Positions 1-4,893 of a stretch of 6,090 nucleotides of DNA are shown piece by piece (within the stretch, counting starts at the first letter, position 1; each line of letters begins with the position of its first letter). The stretch spans positions 1-6,090 of the forward strand of contig JAUNQL010000069.1 of NCBI GenBank assembly GCA_030536195.1. Reading direction: 5' to 3'. The stretch is from Clostridia bacterium (GTDB taxonomy: Bacteria > Bacillota > Clostridia > Oscillospirales > Acutalibacteraceae). The notes beneath the pieces are model-generated. The model was not told the origin of the DNA. It was given only the letters and a program-made list of their open reading frames with translations, and made no database searches. The translations under genes were made by a program, and so were the position numbers.

Positions 1-28
1 TATTAAAGGAAATAAGAGGTTTTGTCAA
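1..28 (-). promoter_or_regulatory. possible leftward promoter at the window edge
   Basis: On the - strand a perfect TTGACA box lies at 23-28, and a poor -10 candidate (TTAATA, 1-6) follows after 16 bp. It would drive a gene to the left of the window, divergent from the small membrane protein gene. The -10 match is weak and the region is cut by the window edge, so this is only a candidate. Confidence 0.25.
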
Positions 29-65
29 TACAAGTCCCTGTTTTGGGACGACTAAAAAATTTGTG

Positions 66-129
66 CGAACATTTTGTTGACATTTTGATTTTGACGTGTA
101 TAATGGACTTGTAATCAAATAAATGTTCG
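66..129. repeat. split 9-bp inverted repeat around the promoter
   Basis: CGAACATTT at 66-74 and AAATGTTCG at 121-129 are exact reverse complements. They flank the -35/-10 boxes of the small membrane protein gene, with centres 55 bp apart, so one half sits just upstream of the -35 box and the other just after the expected transcription start. This is a reasonable layout for an operator pair. The half-sites contain GAACAT/ATGTTC, which is like half of the Firmicutes LexA (SOS) box, but neither position forms a full box. The repeat is seen directly; any regulator is inference. Confidence 0.4.
77..104 (+). promoter_or_regulatory. sigma-A-type promoter of the small membrane protein gene
   Basis: A perfect -35 TTGACA (77-82) is followed after 16 bp by a perfect -10 TATAAT (99-104). 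Transcription should begin near 111, giving a 5' leader of about 50 nt before the ATG at 160. The -35 area also carries three ATTTTG hexamers (71-76, 82-87, 88-93). Confidence 0.85.
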
Positions 130-146
130 GTTTAGAAATTCTTTTT

Positions 147-151
147 GGAGG
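147..151 (+). promoter_or_regulatory. ribosome binding site deciding the ATG at 160
   Basis: GGAGG lies 8 nt before the ATG at 160. An in-frame TTG at 145 runs into this Shine-Dalgarno sequence and therefore cannot be the start that it serves. Confidence 0.85.
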
Positions 152-159
152 TAATTGGT

Positions 160-432
160 ATGACACTCGGTTTTGGTATCAAAGTTATTTTAGAAGTAGC
201 AGTTATTTTACTCATTACATACGGTATTTTTAACGAGGACAAGCTCATCGCATTTGAGGACGAGCTCGCTCCAGTACTACGTTTCTGCTTCCACAAGTAT
301 ATCTTGAAGGACGTTAAGAAAACTAATAAAACTCCTGTATCTCACCAGCAAAAATCTGTTCGCCAAAAGGCAACATTCAAGGTTATTTCTGGCAAGCAGC
401 CAACTCACAATGTAAATCGTGAGGTAGCATAA
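160..432 (+). CDS. small basic single-span membrane protein, unknown function
   Basis: I do not recognise this 90-residue protein. Residues about 4-24 (after MTLG) form one hydrophobic helix with few charges. It is followed by an acidic patch (NEDKLIAFEDE, 25-35) and then a strongly basic, hydrophilic tail from about residue 41 to the end, rich in Lys, Arg, Gln and Asn. There is no lipobox, no signal peptidase site that I can see and no LysM or other known motif. The basic tail suggests that the C-terminus is cytoplasmic, with the helix as anchor. The gene has its own strong promoter, a good GGAGG site, and ends before a terminator shared with the convergent yebC, so it is a single-gene transcript. 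The strong signals and ordinary codon use argue that it is a real gene and not a chance frame. A stress- or division-related role is only conceivable from the possible operator upstream. Confidence 0.8.
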   Translation: MTLGFGIKVILEVAVILLITYGIFNEDKLIAFEDELAPVLRFCFHKYILKDVKKTNKTPVSHQQKSVRQKATFKVISGKQPTHNVNREVA

Positions 433-488
433 CTCGTTGGCAAGAGGTCCCCCATATACCTCTTCACCATATAACAAGTTCCCTAGAC

Positions 489-526
489 AAAGCAAGAGCC
501 GTGGCCCCCGCCACGGCTCTTGTTTT
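489..526. terminator. intrinsic terminator between convergent genes
   Basis: A perfect 13-bp stem (493-505 with 510-522, core AGCCGTGGC/GCCACGGCT) closes a four-base CCCC loop. It can be extended outward by a G-U pair and three A-U pairs (489-492 with 523-526). On the + strand it is followed by TTTTATAT, a fair U-tract for the small membrane protein gene. On the - strand the tail is weaker (CTTTGT), but the hairpin lies 7 bp beyond the yebC stop codon and probably ends that transcript too. Confidence 0.9.
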
Positions 527-533
527 ATATTCA

Positions 534-1283
534 TTACATATACTGTTCTGCGTCTTCTTCGTTTTCCCAGTTGTGCCAAACGTTCTGTACGTCATCGTCA
601 TCCTCAAAGAGGTCAAGCATCTTGGCCATAGCCTTTAATGAATCCTCATCCTCAAGTTTGGTGTATGTTGATGGGATGTACTGAACCTCAGCAAGTGCAA
701 ATGTGTAGCCAGCTGCTTCAAGTGCCTCGCGAACTGCGCCGATATCATTTGCCTCTGTGCGGATCTCGTAAACTGATTCGTCGTCAGACAAGAAGTCAAC
801 TGCGCCAGCCTCAAGAGCTGCGTCCATGAGTGCTTCCTCGTCAACGTCCTCTTTCTCTACTGCGAGAACGCCATAGCGGCTGAACATAAATGATACGCAA
901 CCATTCTGTCCCATGTTGCCGCCACACTTATCAAAGTAGTGACGAACGTTACCTGCTGTACGGTTCTTGTTATCTGTAAGAGTCTCTACCATTACTGCGA
1001 TACCTGATGGACCGTAGCCCTCGTAGATGTTCTCCTCGTAGTTAGCTGTTGAACCCTCGCCGGCAGCCTTTTTAATAGCGCGGTCGATGTTGTCGTTTGG
1101 AATATTAGCAGCTTTTGCTTTTGCAATAACGTTTTTAAGTTTTGAGTTAGAAGCTGGATCTGGTCCGCCTTCCTTAACTGCTACTGCGATTTCACGGCCA
1201 ATCTTGGTAAAAACCTTGGCCATAGCGGCGTCGTTTGCGCCCTTTTTACGCTTGATTGTACTCCATTTTGAATGTCCTGACAT
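534..1283 (-). CDS. yebC: YebC/PmpR (TACO1) family protein
   Basis: This is a full-length 249-residue member of the YebC/TACO1 family, a cytoplasmic protein. It was long annotated as a transcriptional regulator (PmpR); more recent work on the family points to a ribosome-associated role in easing translation of difficult, for example proline-rich, stretches. The start MSGHSKWSTIKRKKG is the family hallmark. Further conserved blocks are YEGYGPSGIAVMVETLTDN (87-105), NRTAGNVRHYF (107-117), GGNMGQNGCVSFMF (121-134) and DVQNVWHNWE (231-240), in the order expected for the three-domain fold. The tail after 240 is short and acidic. AAGGAG (1292-1297) lies 8 nt before the ATG. The gene lies 63 bp downstream of mrnC without an intervening terminator and has its own likely promoter. 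Identity is very secure; which of the YebC subtypes it represents, and hence its exact role, is not decided by the sequence alone. Confidence 0.97.
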   Translation of the reverse strand: MSGHSKWSTIKRKKGANDAAMAKVFTKIGREIAVAVKEGGPDPASNSKLKNVIAKAKAANIPNDNIDRAIKKAAGEGSTANYEENIYEGYGPSGIAVMVETLTDNKNRTAGNVRHYFDKCGGNMGQNGCVSFMFSRYGVLAVEKEDVDEEALMDAALEAGAVDFLSDDESVYEIRTEANDIGAVREALEAAGYTFALAEVQYIPSTYTKLEDEDSLKAMAKMLDLFEDDDDVQNVWHNWENEEDAEQYM

Positions 1284-1321
1284 TAGAACAACTCCTTATT
1301 TATCTCGAAATTTACTGTTTT

Positions 1322-1349
1322 ATTATACAACTTTTAATGCTTTTGTCTA
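1322..1349 (-). promoter_or_regulatory. probable internal promoter of yebC
   Basis: Read on the - strand, TAGACA (1344-1349) is followed after 16 bp by a perfect TATAAT (1322-1327). Transcription should start near 1315, about 30 nt before the yebC ATG. The -35 box includes the TAG stop codon of mrnC. With no terminator after mrnC, yebC could be made both from this promoter and by read-through from obgE-mrnC. Confidence 0.7.
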
Positions 1350-1727
1350 TTCAAAGTTTCGGGCTTCCCAAATTTTTTGGAAGAGTTCATTGATTCTCTC
1401 TGTTTCACCCTCAAGGTGGAGGTAGCCAAAAAGTGCCTCGAGTCCTGTTGCTGCATGATAGTCGGCAGAGGACATATTCTTTGGGGTGTGGTTTGTATGT
1501 GCGTTGCGACCACGTTTGAAAACATCAAGTTCCTTTTCACTGAGGTCGCTTTCTATTACGCGAAAGGCCTCAGCCTGAGCTGCTGCGCTTACAAACTCCA
1601 GCTTTTCTTTGTGAAGCTCACTGCCTGGACGATTGGCCTCTTTTACAAGGGCCTCACGAACTAGGAGTTCAAAGACACTGTCGCCGAGGAAGGCGAGAGT
1701 CAGCGGGCTGTATTGTAAATTATCCAT
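1347..1727 (-). CDS. mrnC: Mini-ribonuclease III
   Basis: This 126-residue protein is a Mini-RNase III, a dimeric double-strand RNA nuclease with only the RNase III catalytic domain and no RNA-binding domain. In Bacillus subtilis it trims both ends of 23S rRNA precursor on the 50S particle. The catalytic block LAFLGDSVFELLVRE (11-25) carries Asp16 and Glu20. The family motif RGRNA lies at 72-76, followed by TPKN (81-84), and the second acidic block YHAATGLEALFGYLHLEG (90-107) carries Glu97. Order and length match the family (about 125-145 residues). It begins 9 bp after obgE, with AAGGTG overlapping the obgE stop codon, so it is probably translated together with obgE. In B. subtilis the gene lies between cysS and the rRNA methylase gene rlmB/trmH; the present neighbourhood is different. 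Confidence 0.95.
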   Translation of the reverse strand: MDNLQYSPLTLAFLGDSVFELLVREALVKEANRPGSELHKEKLEFVSAAAQAEAFRVIESDLSEKELDVFKRGRNAHTNHTPKNMSSADYHAATGLEALFGYLHLEGETERINELFQKIWEARNFE

Positions 1728-1732
1728 AAAAT

Positions 1733-1738
1733 CACCTT
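1733..1738 (-). promoter_or_regulatory. mrnC ribosome binding site overlapping the obgE stop
   Basis: On the - strand the sequence reads TAAGGTGATTTTATG: the obgE stop TAA is the first part of the AAGGTG Shine-Dalgarno site for mrnC. A ribosome ending obgE would clear or directly feed this site, which suggests translational coupling. Confidence 0.75.
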
Positions 1739-3014
1739 ATGGGACATAGTCGAACTCTATGTCATAAATGTTTACTGTGTCTCCCTCTTGGATGCCACGC
1801 GCTTGGAGCTCGGCTTCAATACCAGAGCTTACCATAACTCGCTGTAAGTACTGAAGGGACTCATAGTCATCAAGGTCAACTTTTGAGAGGATAGGGATGA
1901 GCCATTCACCCTCAACAACATAGTAGTCGGCATCCTCTTTCTTGATTGTGAAGTTGCGGTTGCCCTTCTTCTTCTCATAGAACTCGAGTGGGATTTCTTC
2001 GGCCTCATATTGCTTGATAGGAGGGAGGGTGGCAAGCTTCGCTGCTACGGCATTAATGAGTTCCTTGGTGCCCTCCAAAATTGGAGCACAGATGCTAAAG
2101 TACTCATAGCCTTCGCCCTCAACAAATGACTTAAAGCGCTCAATCTGTTCCTCACTTGCCATGTCGGTTTTATTGCCGGCAACAATCTGAGGGAGATCCG
2201 CCATCTCTGGGTTGAACTTTAAAAGTTCGGCGTTGATTGTCTTGAAGTCCTCGATTGGGTCACGGCCCTCGGAGCCGGCGACGTCCACGATGTGGACGAG
2301 CATACGGCAACGCTCAACGTGACGCAAGAAGTCATGGCCAAGGCCAATGCCATCGGCTGCGCCCTCGATGAGGCCTGGGATGTCGGCCATGACGAAGGAG
2401 GAACCTTCTCCCATGGAGACAACGCCGAGAACTGGTGTGATAGTTGTGAAGTGGTAGTTACCAATGTTAGGCTTTGCCTCTGATACAACTGAAATCAGGG
2501 TTGATTTACCAACATTTGGATAACCGAGAAGTCCTACGTCAGCAAGGAGCTTGAGTTCAAGCTGAACTTCCCATTCCTCGCCAGGCATGCCATCCTTGGC
2601 AAAGCGAGGAGTCTGGCGTGTAGGTGTTGCAAAGTGGACATTGCCCCAGCCACCTTTGCCGCCATGAGCTGCGATGAACTCGTCCTCGGTGCTCATGTCT
2701 GCCATGATTACGCCACTCTCGACTTCTCTGATAATAGTTCCACGAGGCACGTCGATATAGAGGTCCTCACCCTTCTTGCCATTGCAATGTGAGCCTCTGC
2801 CATCCTCGCCGTTTCTTGCGGAATACTTTTTCTTGTAGCGGAAGTCTGCGAGTGTCGAGAGGTTAGTGTTTACGCGAAAAATGATATTTCCGCCACGGCC
2901 ACCGTCACCGCCGTCAGGTCCGCCAGACGCAACATACTTTTCGCGATGAAAAGCAACTGCGCCATTTCCGCCTTTGCCGGCTTTTATTGTAATTTTTGCT
3001 ATGTCTACAAACAT
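1737..3014 (-). CDS. obgE: Obg-family GTPase involved in 50S assembly
   Basis: This 425-residue protein is the essential GTPase Obg/CgtA, which binds the 50S subunit late in assembly and links it to GTP/ppGpp state. The N-terminal Obg fold (1-158) shows the glycine-rich segments KAGKGGNGAVAFHREK (11-26), GGPDGGDGGRGG (31-42) and GGKGGWGN (118-125). The G domain has G1 GYPNVGKST (164-172), switch I/G2 around HFTTITP (188-194), G3 DIPGLIEGA (211-219), G4 NKTD (281-284) and G5 SICA (307-310). The last 80 or so residues form the OCT domain typical of Firmicutes Obg, ending FDYVP. I chose the ATG at 3012-3014 (MFVDIAKITIKAG), which is where family members begin and has AGAGGT 6 nt upstream; an open in-frame stretch of 22 codons upstream resembles no Obg. 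It is the first gene of the leftward group with mrnC and yebC. The usual rplU-rpmA neighbours of Firmicutes are not beside it. Confidence 0.97.
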   Translation of the reverse strand: MFVDIAKITIKAGKGGNGAVAFHREKYVASGGPDGGDGGRGGNIIFRVNTNLSTLADFRYKKKYSARNGEDGRGSHCNGKKGEDLYIDVPRGTIIREVESGVIMADMSTEDEFIAAHGGKGGWGNVHFATPTRQTPRFAKDGMPGEEWEVQLELKLLADVGLLGYPNVGKSTLISVVSEAKPNIGNYHFTTITPVLGVVSMGEGSSFVMADIPGLIEGAADGIGLGHDFLRHVERCRMLVHIVDVAGSEGRDPIEDFKTINAELLKFNPEMADLPQIVAGNKTDMASEEQIERFKSFVEGEGYEYFSICAPILEGTKELINAVAAKLATLPPIKQYEAEEIPLEFYEKKKGNRNFTIKKEDADYYVVEGEWLIPILSKVDLDDYESLQYLQRVMVSSGIEAELQARGIQEGDTVNIYDIEFDYVP

Positions 3015-3020
3015 AATAAT

Positions 3021-3026
3021 ACCTCT
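3021..3026 (-). promoter_or_regulatory. obgE ribosome binding site
   Basis: AGAGGT lies 6 nt before the ATG at 3014 on the - strand. It supports this start over the in-frame ATG at 3080, which lies upstream of the predicted promoter -35 box and could not be in the transcript. Confidence 0.75.
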
Positions 3027-3051
3027 GTGGAAATCCCAAAAATTCGTTACT

Positions 3052-3080
3052 ATATTAATAGATATAAATGGAGTTGTCAA
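3052..3080 (-). promoter_or_regulatory. promoter of obgE-mrnC(-yebC)
   Basis: On the - strand a perfect TTGACA (3075-3080) is followed after 17 bp by TAATAT (3052-3057), a 4/6 match to the -10 consensus. Transcription would start near 3045, giving a leader of about 30 nt. The -35 box is 9 bp from the -35 candidate of the divergent lipoprotein promoter, so RNA polymerase occupancy of the two may interfere. Confidence 0.65.
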
Positions 3081-3089
3081 TTTAATAAG

Positions 3090-3118
3090 TTGTAAAATGG
3101 AACATTATATAGTAAAAT
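3090..3118 (+). promoter_or_regulatory. candidate promoter of the lipoprotein operon
   Basis: TTGTAA (3090-3095) and TAAAAT (3113-3118) are separated by 17 bp and are each a one- or two-base departure from consensus. Transcription would start near 3125, within the alternating pyrimidine-purine tract. TATAGT at 3108-3113 is an alternative -10 but has no good -35 partner. Confidence 0.5.
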
Positions 3119-3121
3119 TGT

Positions 3122-3145
3122 TATATATGTGCGCGTGTGCGCGCG
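3122..3145. repeat. 24-bp alternating pyrimidine-purine tract
   Basis: From 3122 to 3145 every base alternates pyrimidine-purine without a break: a TA-rich part (3122-3128) runs into a GC/GT-rich part. Such tracts, especially with CG and TG steps, are known to favour left-handed Z-DNA under negative supercoiling. Its GC half can also form a 5-bp RNA hairpin (3131-3135 with 3140-3144, loop TGTG) ending 4 nt before the lipoprotein ribosome binding site. The tract is seen; a role is inference. Confidence 0.7.
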
Positions 3146-3148
3146 GAA

Positions 3149-3154
3149 AGAGGG
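3149..3154 (+). promoter_or_regulatory. lipoprotein ribosome binding site
   Basis: AGAGGG lies 8 nt before the ATG at 3163, where a lipoprotein signal peptide begins. The reading frame is open upstream with in-frame ATGs (for example 3127), but those have no comparable site and would place charged and Cys/Ala-rich sequence before the signal peptide. Confidence 0.8.
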
Positions 3155-3162
3155 CTAATAAG

Positions 3163-3870
3163 ATGAAAAAACTTATAGCATTACTCATATCAATAGTTTT
3201 GATATTTTCTCTTGCAGCTTGTTCTAAGACTGGTGGAGATGACAAGGATGGTCCATCGGGTGGCGATGTAGAAGTCACAGGAATAGGAACAACTGCCAAG
3301 ATTACGATAACAGAGGATAAGCAGGGTACAGGTACCATGCTTAACGATGCTAAGTTGCCAAGCTTTTCAGTTGATGGCGAGAGCGCAGCAATTGATGCAA
3401 TCAATGCTCGCATCGAATCAGAGGTTGTTGCATTTTGCAACGAAGCTGCTGCCGAGCCACTTCAGTACGCTGTGGCTGACACAGCCGAGGTCAACACTGA
3501 CAGATACCTCTGCGCAGTAGTATTTTACGGCAGGCCACTCAGCGTTGGCATGGATCACGACACAGTTGCATCTTACGTGTATGATAAGGCAACTGATAGT
3601 GAAGTATCAATTGATGACGCTTTCAAGATTGCAGGATACGATGCATCGAGTTTTGATTCTCTTATCAAAACTTTATTTAACCAAAAGGGACTTGGCGACA
3701 AGTTGCTTGAATCAAAAGTTGTAGGATTCAACTTCCTTCAAAATGGAATGCCAGAGTTCTTTGTATCAATCAGATATGACACAGGATTCGATGAGATTAT
3801 CGAACTTATTAAGATAAATCCTGATACGAAATCATTCGATCAAACGTCATATGCTCAGTTTGTAGCATAG
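3163..3870 (+). CDS. lipoprotein with possible RsiV/PdaC-like (DUF3298-type) domain
   Basis: This 235-residue protein is an exported lipoprotein. It begins MKK, has a hydrophobic helix at 4-19 and the lipobox LAAC with Cys20 as the lipidated residue, then a flexible Gly/Asp linker (24-36). The remaining domain (about 65-225) resembles, by eye, the DUF4163/DUF3298 region of RsiV and PdaC: a PSFSV strand start with a following helix (67-95), RYLCAVVFYG (114-123), then DHDTVASYVYDKATDSEVSIDDAF (131-154), which matches the family pattern of a His followed by a Y-Y-D strand, a turn, and a L-x-D-x-F ending, and a final FFVSIRYDTGFDEIIELI (199-216). In those families the domain senses lysozyme or accompanies a cell-wall deacetylase; here no catalytic or transmembrane anti-sigma part is attached. 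It leads a tight operon; the next gene starts 15 bp later. The lipoprotein assignment is firm, the domain assignment tentative. Confidence 0.85.
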   Translation: MKKLIALLISIVLIFSLAACSKTGGDDKDGPSGGDVEVTGIGTTAKITITEDKQGTGTMLNDAKLPSFSVDGESAAIDAINARIESEVVAFCNEAAAEPLQYAVADTAEVNTDRYLCAVVFYGRPLSVGMDHDTVASYVYDKATDSEVSIDDAFKIAGYDASSFDSLIKTLFNQKGLGDKLLESKVVGFNFLQNGMPEFFVSIRYDTGFDEIIELIKINPDTKSFDQTSYAQFVA

Positions 3871-3873
3871 TTT

Positions 3874-3878
3874 GGAGG
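3874..3878 (+). promoter_or_regulatory. ribosome binding site of the 335-residue membrane protein
   Basis: GGAGG lies 7 nt before the ATG at 3886 and 3 nt after the lipoprotein stop codon; it fixes the start and suggests close translation of both genes. Confidence 0.85.
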
Positions 3879-3885
3879 TTATTAT

Positions 3886-4893
3886 ATGGCAGACGAGATT
3901 AAAAATGAGCTTGAGCAGGTTGCAGAGGAGACAACAGAGGTTGTTGAAACTGATATAACAGAAGAGCCTGAGATGGCTGCTGAGGTAACTCCTGAAAAGG
4001 AAATAGACACCAAGGCTATCATTGAAAATATATTTAACAGAAAGCCAGCTGAAGCTGGTGCTGATGAAAAGAAGGATGAGAAGGTTAAGCGTCCAGAGAA
4101 TATCTTTTCAAAGCCAATCCCTGTAACTCAGGATGAGGCTGCGAGAAAGGCACGCCTCAAGATAGTTATCATTGAGGGCTTGCTTTTTGGCGCATTCCTT
4201 ACAGCTATTACAGCTATCTATTCACTTTCAGGACTTGAACTCAAACTTGACCCGGAAAACGGAGTTAATACTCCATCTATCTGGTTCTTCCTTATCGAGT
4301 TCATCGTCTTCTCAGCTATCATGTGCGTTGGCGATTACTATTTAACAGAGCGCCGCGTAAACAACTACAATGCCAAGATGGCAGGCATCAATATCGACAT
4401 CGGTGACGAGATTGAAATGGCTCTCAAACAGCAAGAGGCAGATGGCATAACAGCAGAGGACGCTGCTGCTCAGAACATGTCAAACGGCGAGGAGAAGCAA
4501 CTCATTGAGGTTAAATGCATCTCTGGGGAAGAGTCATTAACCGATAAGATTTTCGAAGCATTTATTGCAGAGGAGTCAGTTGGTTATATTAAGACCTGCA
4601 AGGGTGTAATTGTTGATCCAAATGGATTTGAAAATATTGTTTTGAAAGTTTTTGAATTCGCACTTCGTGAGGGCGACTTCAAAAACGGTGTTGCTATGGA
4701 ACTTATCAATGCTGCCAAGGCATCGGCATCTGATAACACACTTGCTGCTGTAGCAATTCCAAAGTCTGTATATGGTAATATCGAGCTCAATGTTTCGGGT
4801 GGCGAAAAGTACGGAATTACATATTCAGAGGAAATCAAAATACAAGAGGCATATCCAGGTGCCTTGATGGGAATAAAAGGTGAACTTAAGTGA
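3886..4893 (+). CDS. membrane-hairpin protein with acidic N-terminus, unknown function
   Basis: I do not recognise this 335-residue protein. Residues 1-42 are highly acidic and probably disordered. Residues 43-85 are mixed-charge and contain a twice-repeated motif: ENIFNRKP (47-54) and ENIFSKPIP (71-79). Two hydrophobic helices follow, about 91-115 and 131-152, joined by a short acidic loop (LDPENG). Arg/Lys before the first helix (R87, K88, R90) and after the second (R156, R157) predict both ends in the cytoplasm. A Gln/Glu/Ala-rich stretch (180-203) leads to a soluble domain (about 205-335) of alternating strands and helices ending in YPGALMGIKGELK, with no motif I can name. It has no signal peptide. 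The gene lies between the lipoprotein and the CDF exporter, and its TGA overlaps the exporter's GTG start by 4 bp (4890-4893), implying coupled translation and possibly a shared task. A scaffold or accessory role to the exporter is a guess. Confidence 0.85.
   Translation: MADEIKNELEQVAEETTEVVETDITEEPEMAAEVTPEKEIDTKAIIENIFNRKPAEAGADEKKDEKVKRPENIFSKPIPVTQDEAARKARLKIVIIEGLLFGAFLTAITAIYSLSGLELKLDPENGVNTPSIWFFLIEFIVFSAIMCVGDYYLTERRVNNYNAKMAGINIDIGDEIEMALKQQEADGITAEDAAAQNMSNGEEKQLIEVKCISGEESLTDKIFEAFIAEESVGYIKTCKGVIVDPNGFENIVLKVFEFALREGDFKNGVAMELINAAKASASDNTLAAVAIPKSVYGNIELNVSGGEKYGITYSEEIKIQEAYPGALMGIKGELK
4877..4883 (+). promoter_or_regulatory. ribosome binding site supporting a GTG start for the CDF exporter
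   Basis: AAGGTGA lies 6 nt before GTG at 4890. The GTG overlaps the preceding TGA stop (GTGA). Family members commonly begin with the M-I-S-x-L-S-K pattern that this start gives, so the non-ATG start is credible. Confidence 0.8.

Noticed and set aside
34..49. GTCCC/GGGAC inverted repeat near the left edge
   Set aside because: Only a 5-bp stem with a 6-nt loop and no U-tract on either strand; too weak to call a terminator or operator.
145..159. TTG start extending the small membrane protein by five codons
   Set aside because: It overlaps the GGAGG ribosome binding site that serves the ATG at 160.
442..464. Hairpin AAGAGGT/ACCTCTT after the small membrane protein gene
   Set aside because: A 7-bp stem with a 9-nt loop and no following U-run; the stronger hairpin 30 bp later explains termination.
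277..579. Long open frame on the - strand opposite the small membrane protein and terminator
   Set aside because: It crosses the terminator and the end of yebC, has no ribosome binding site, and its sequence looks like a shadow of the opposite strand.
2282..2298. Palindrome CGTCCAC-GAT-GTGGACG inside obgE
   Set aside because: It follows from the codons for the conserved V-H-I-V-D segment of the G domain; 7-bp arms in a coding region are not enough to suggest a site.
3015..3080. 22-codon N-terminal extension of obgE
   Set aside because: The extension resembles no Obg sequence, overlaps the predicted promoter, and the ATG at 3014 has its own ribosome binding site and the family start MFVD.
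2974..3162. In-frame N-terminal extension of the lipoprotein, including ATGs at 3097 and 3127
   Set aside because: It would bury the signal peptide, runs through the promoter region and antisense to the obgE start, and lacks a ribosome binding site.
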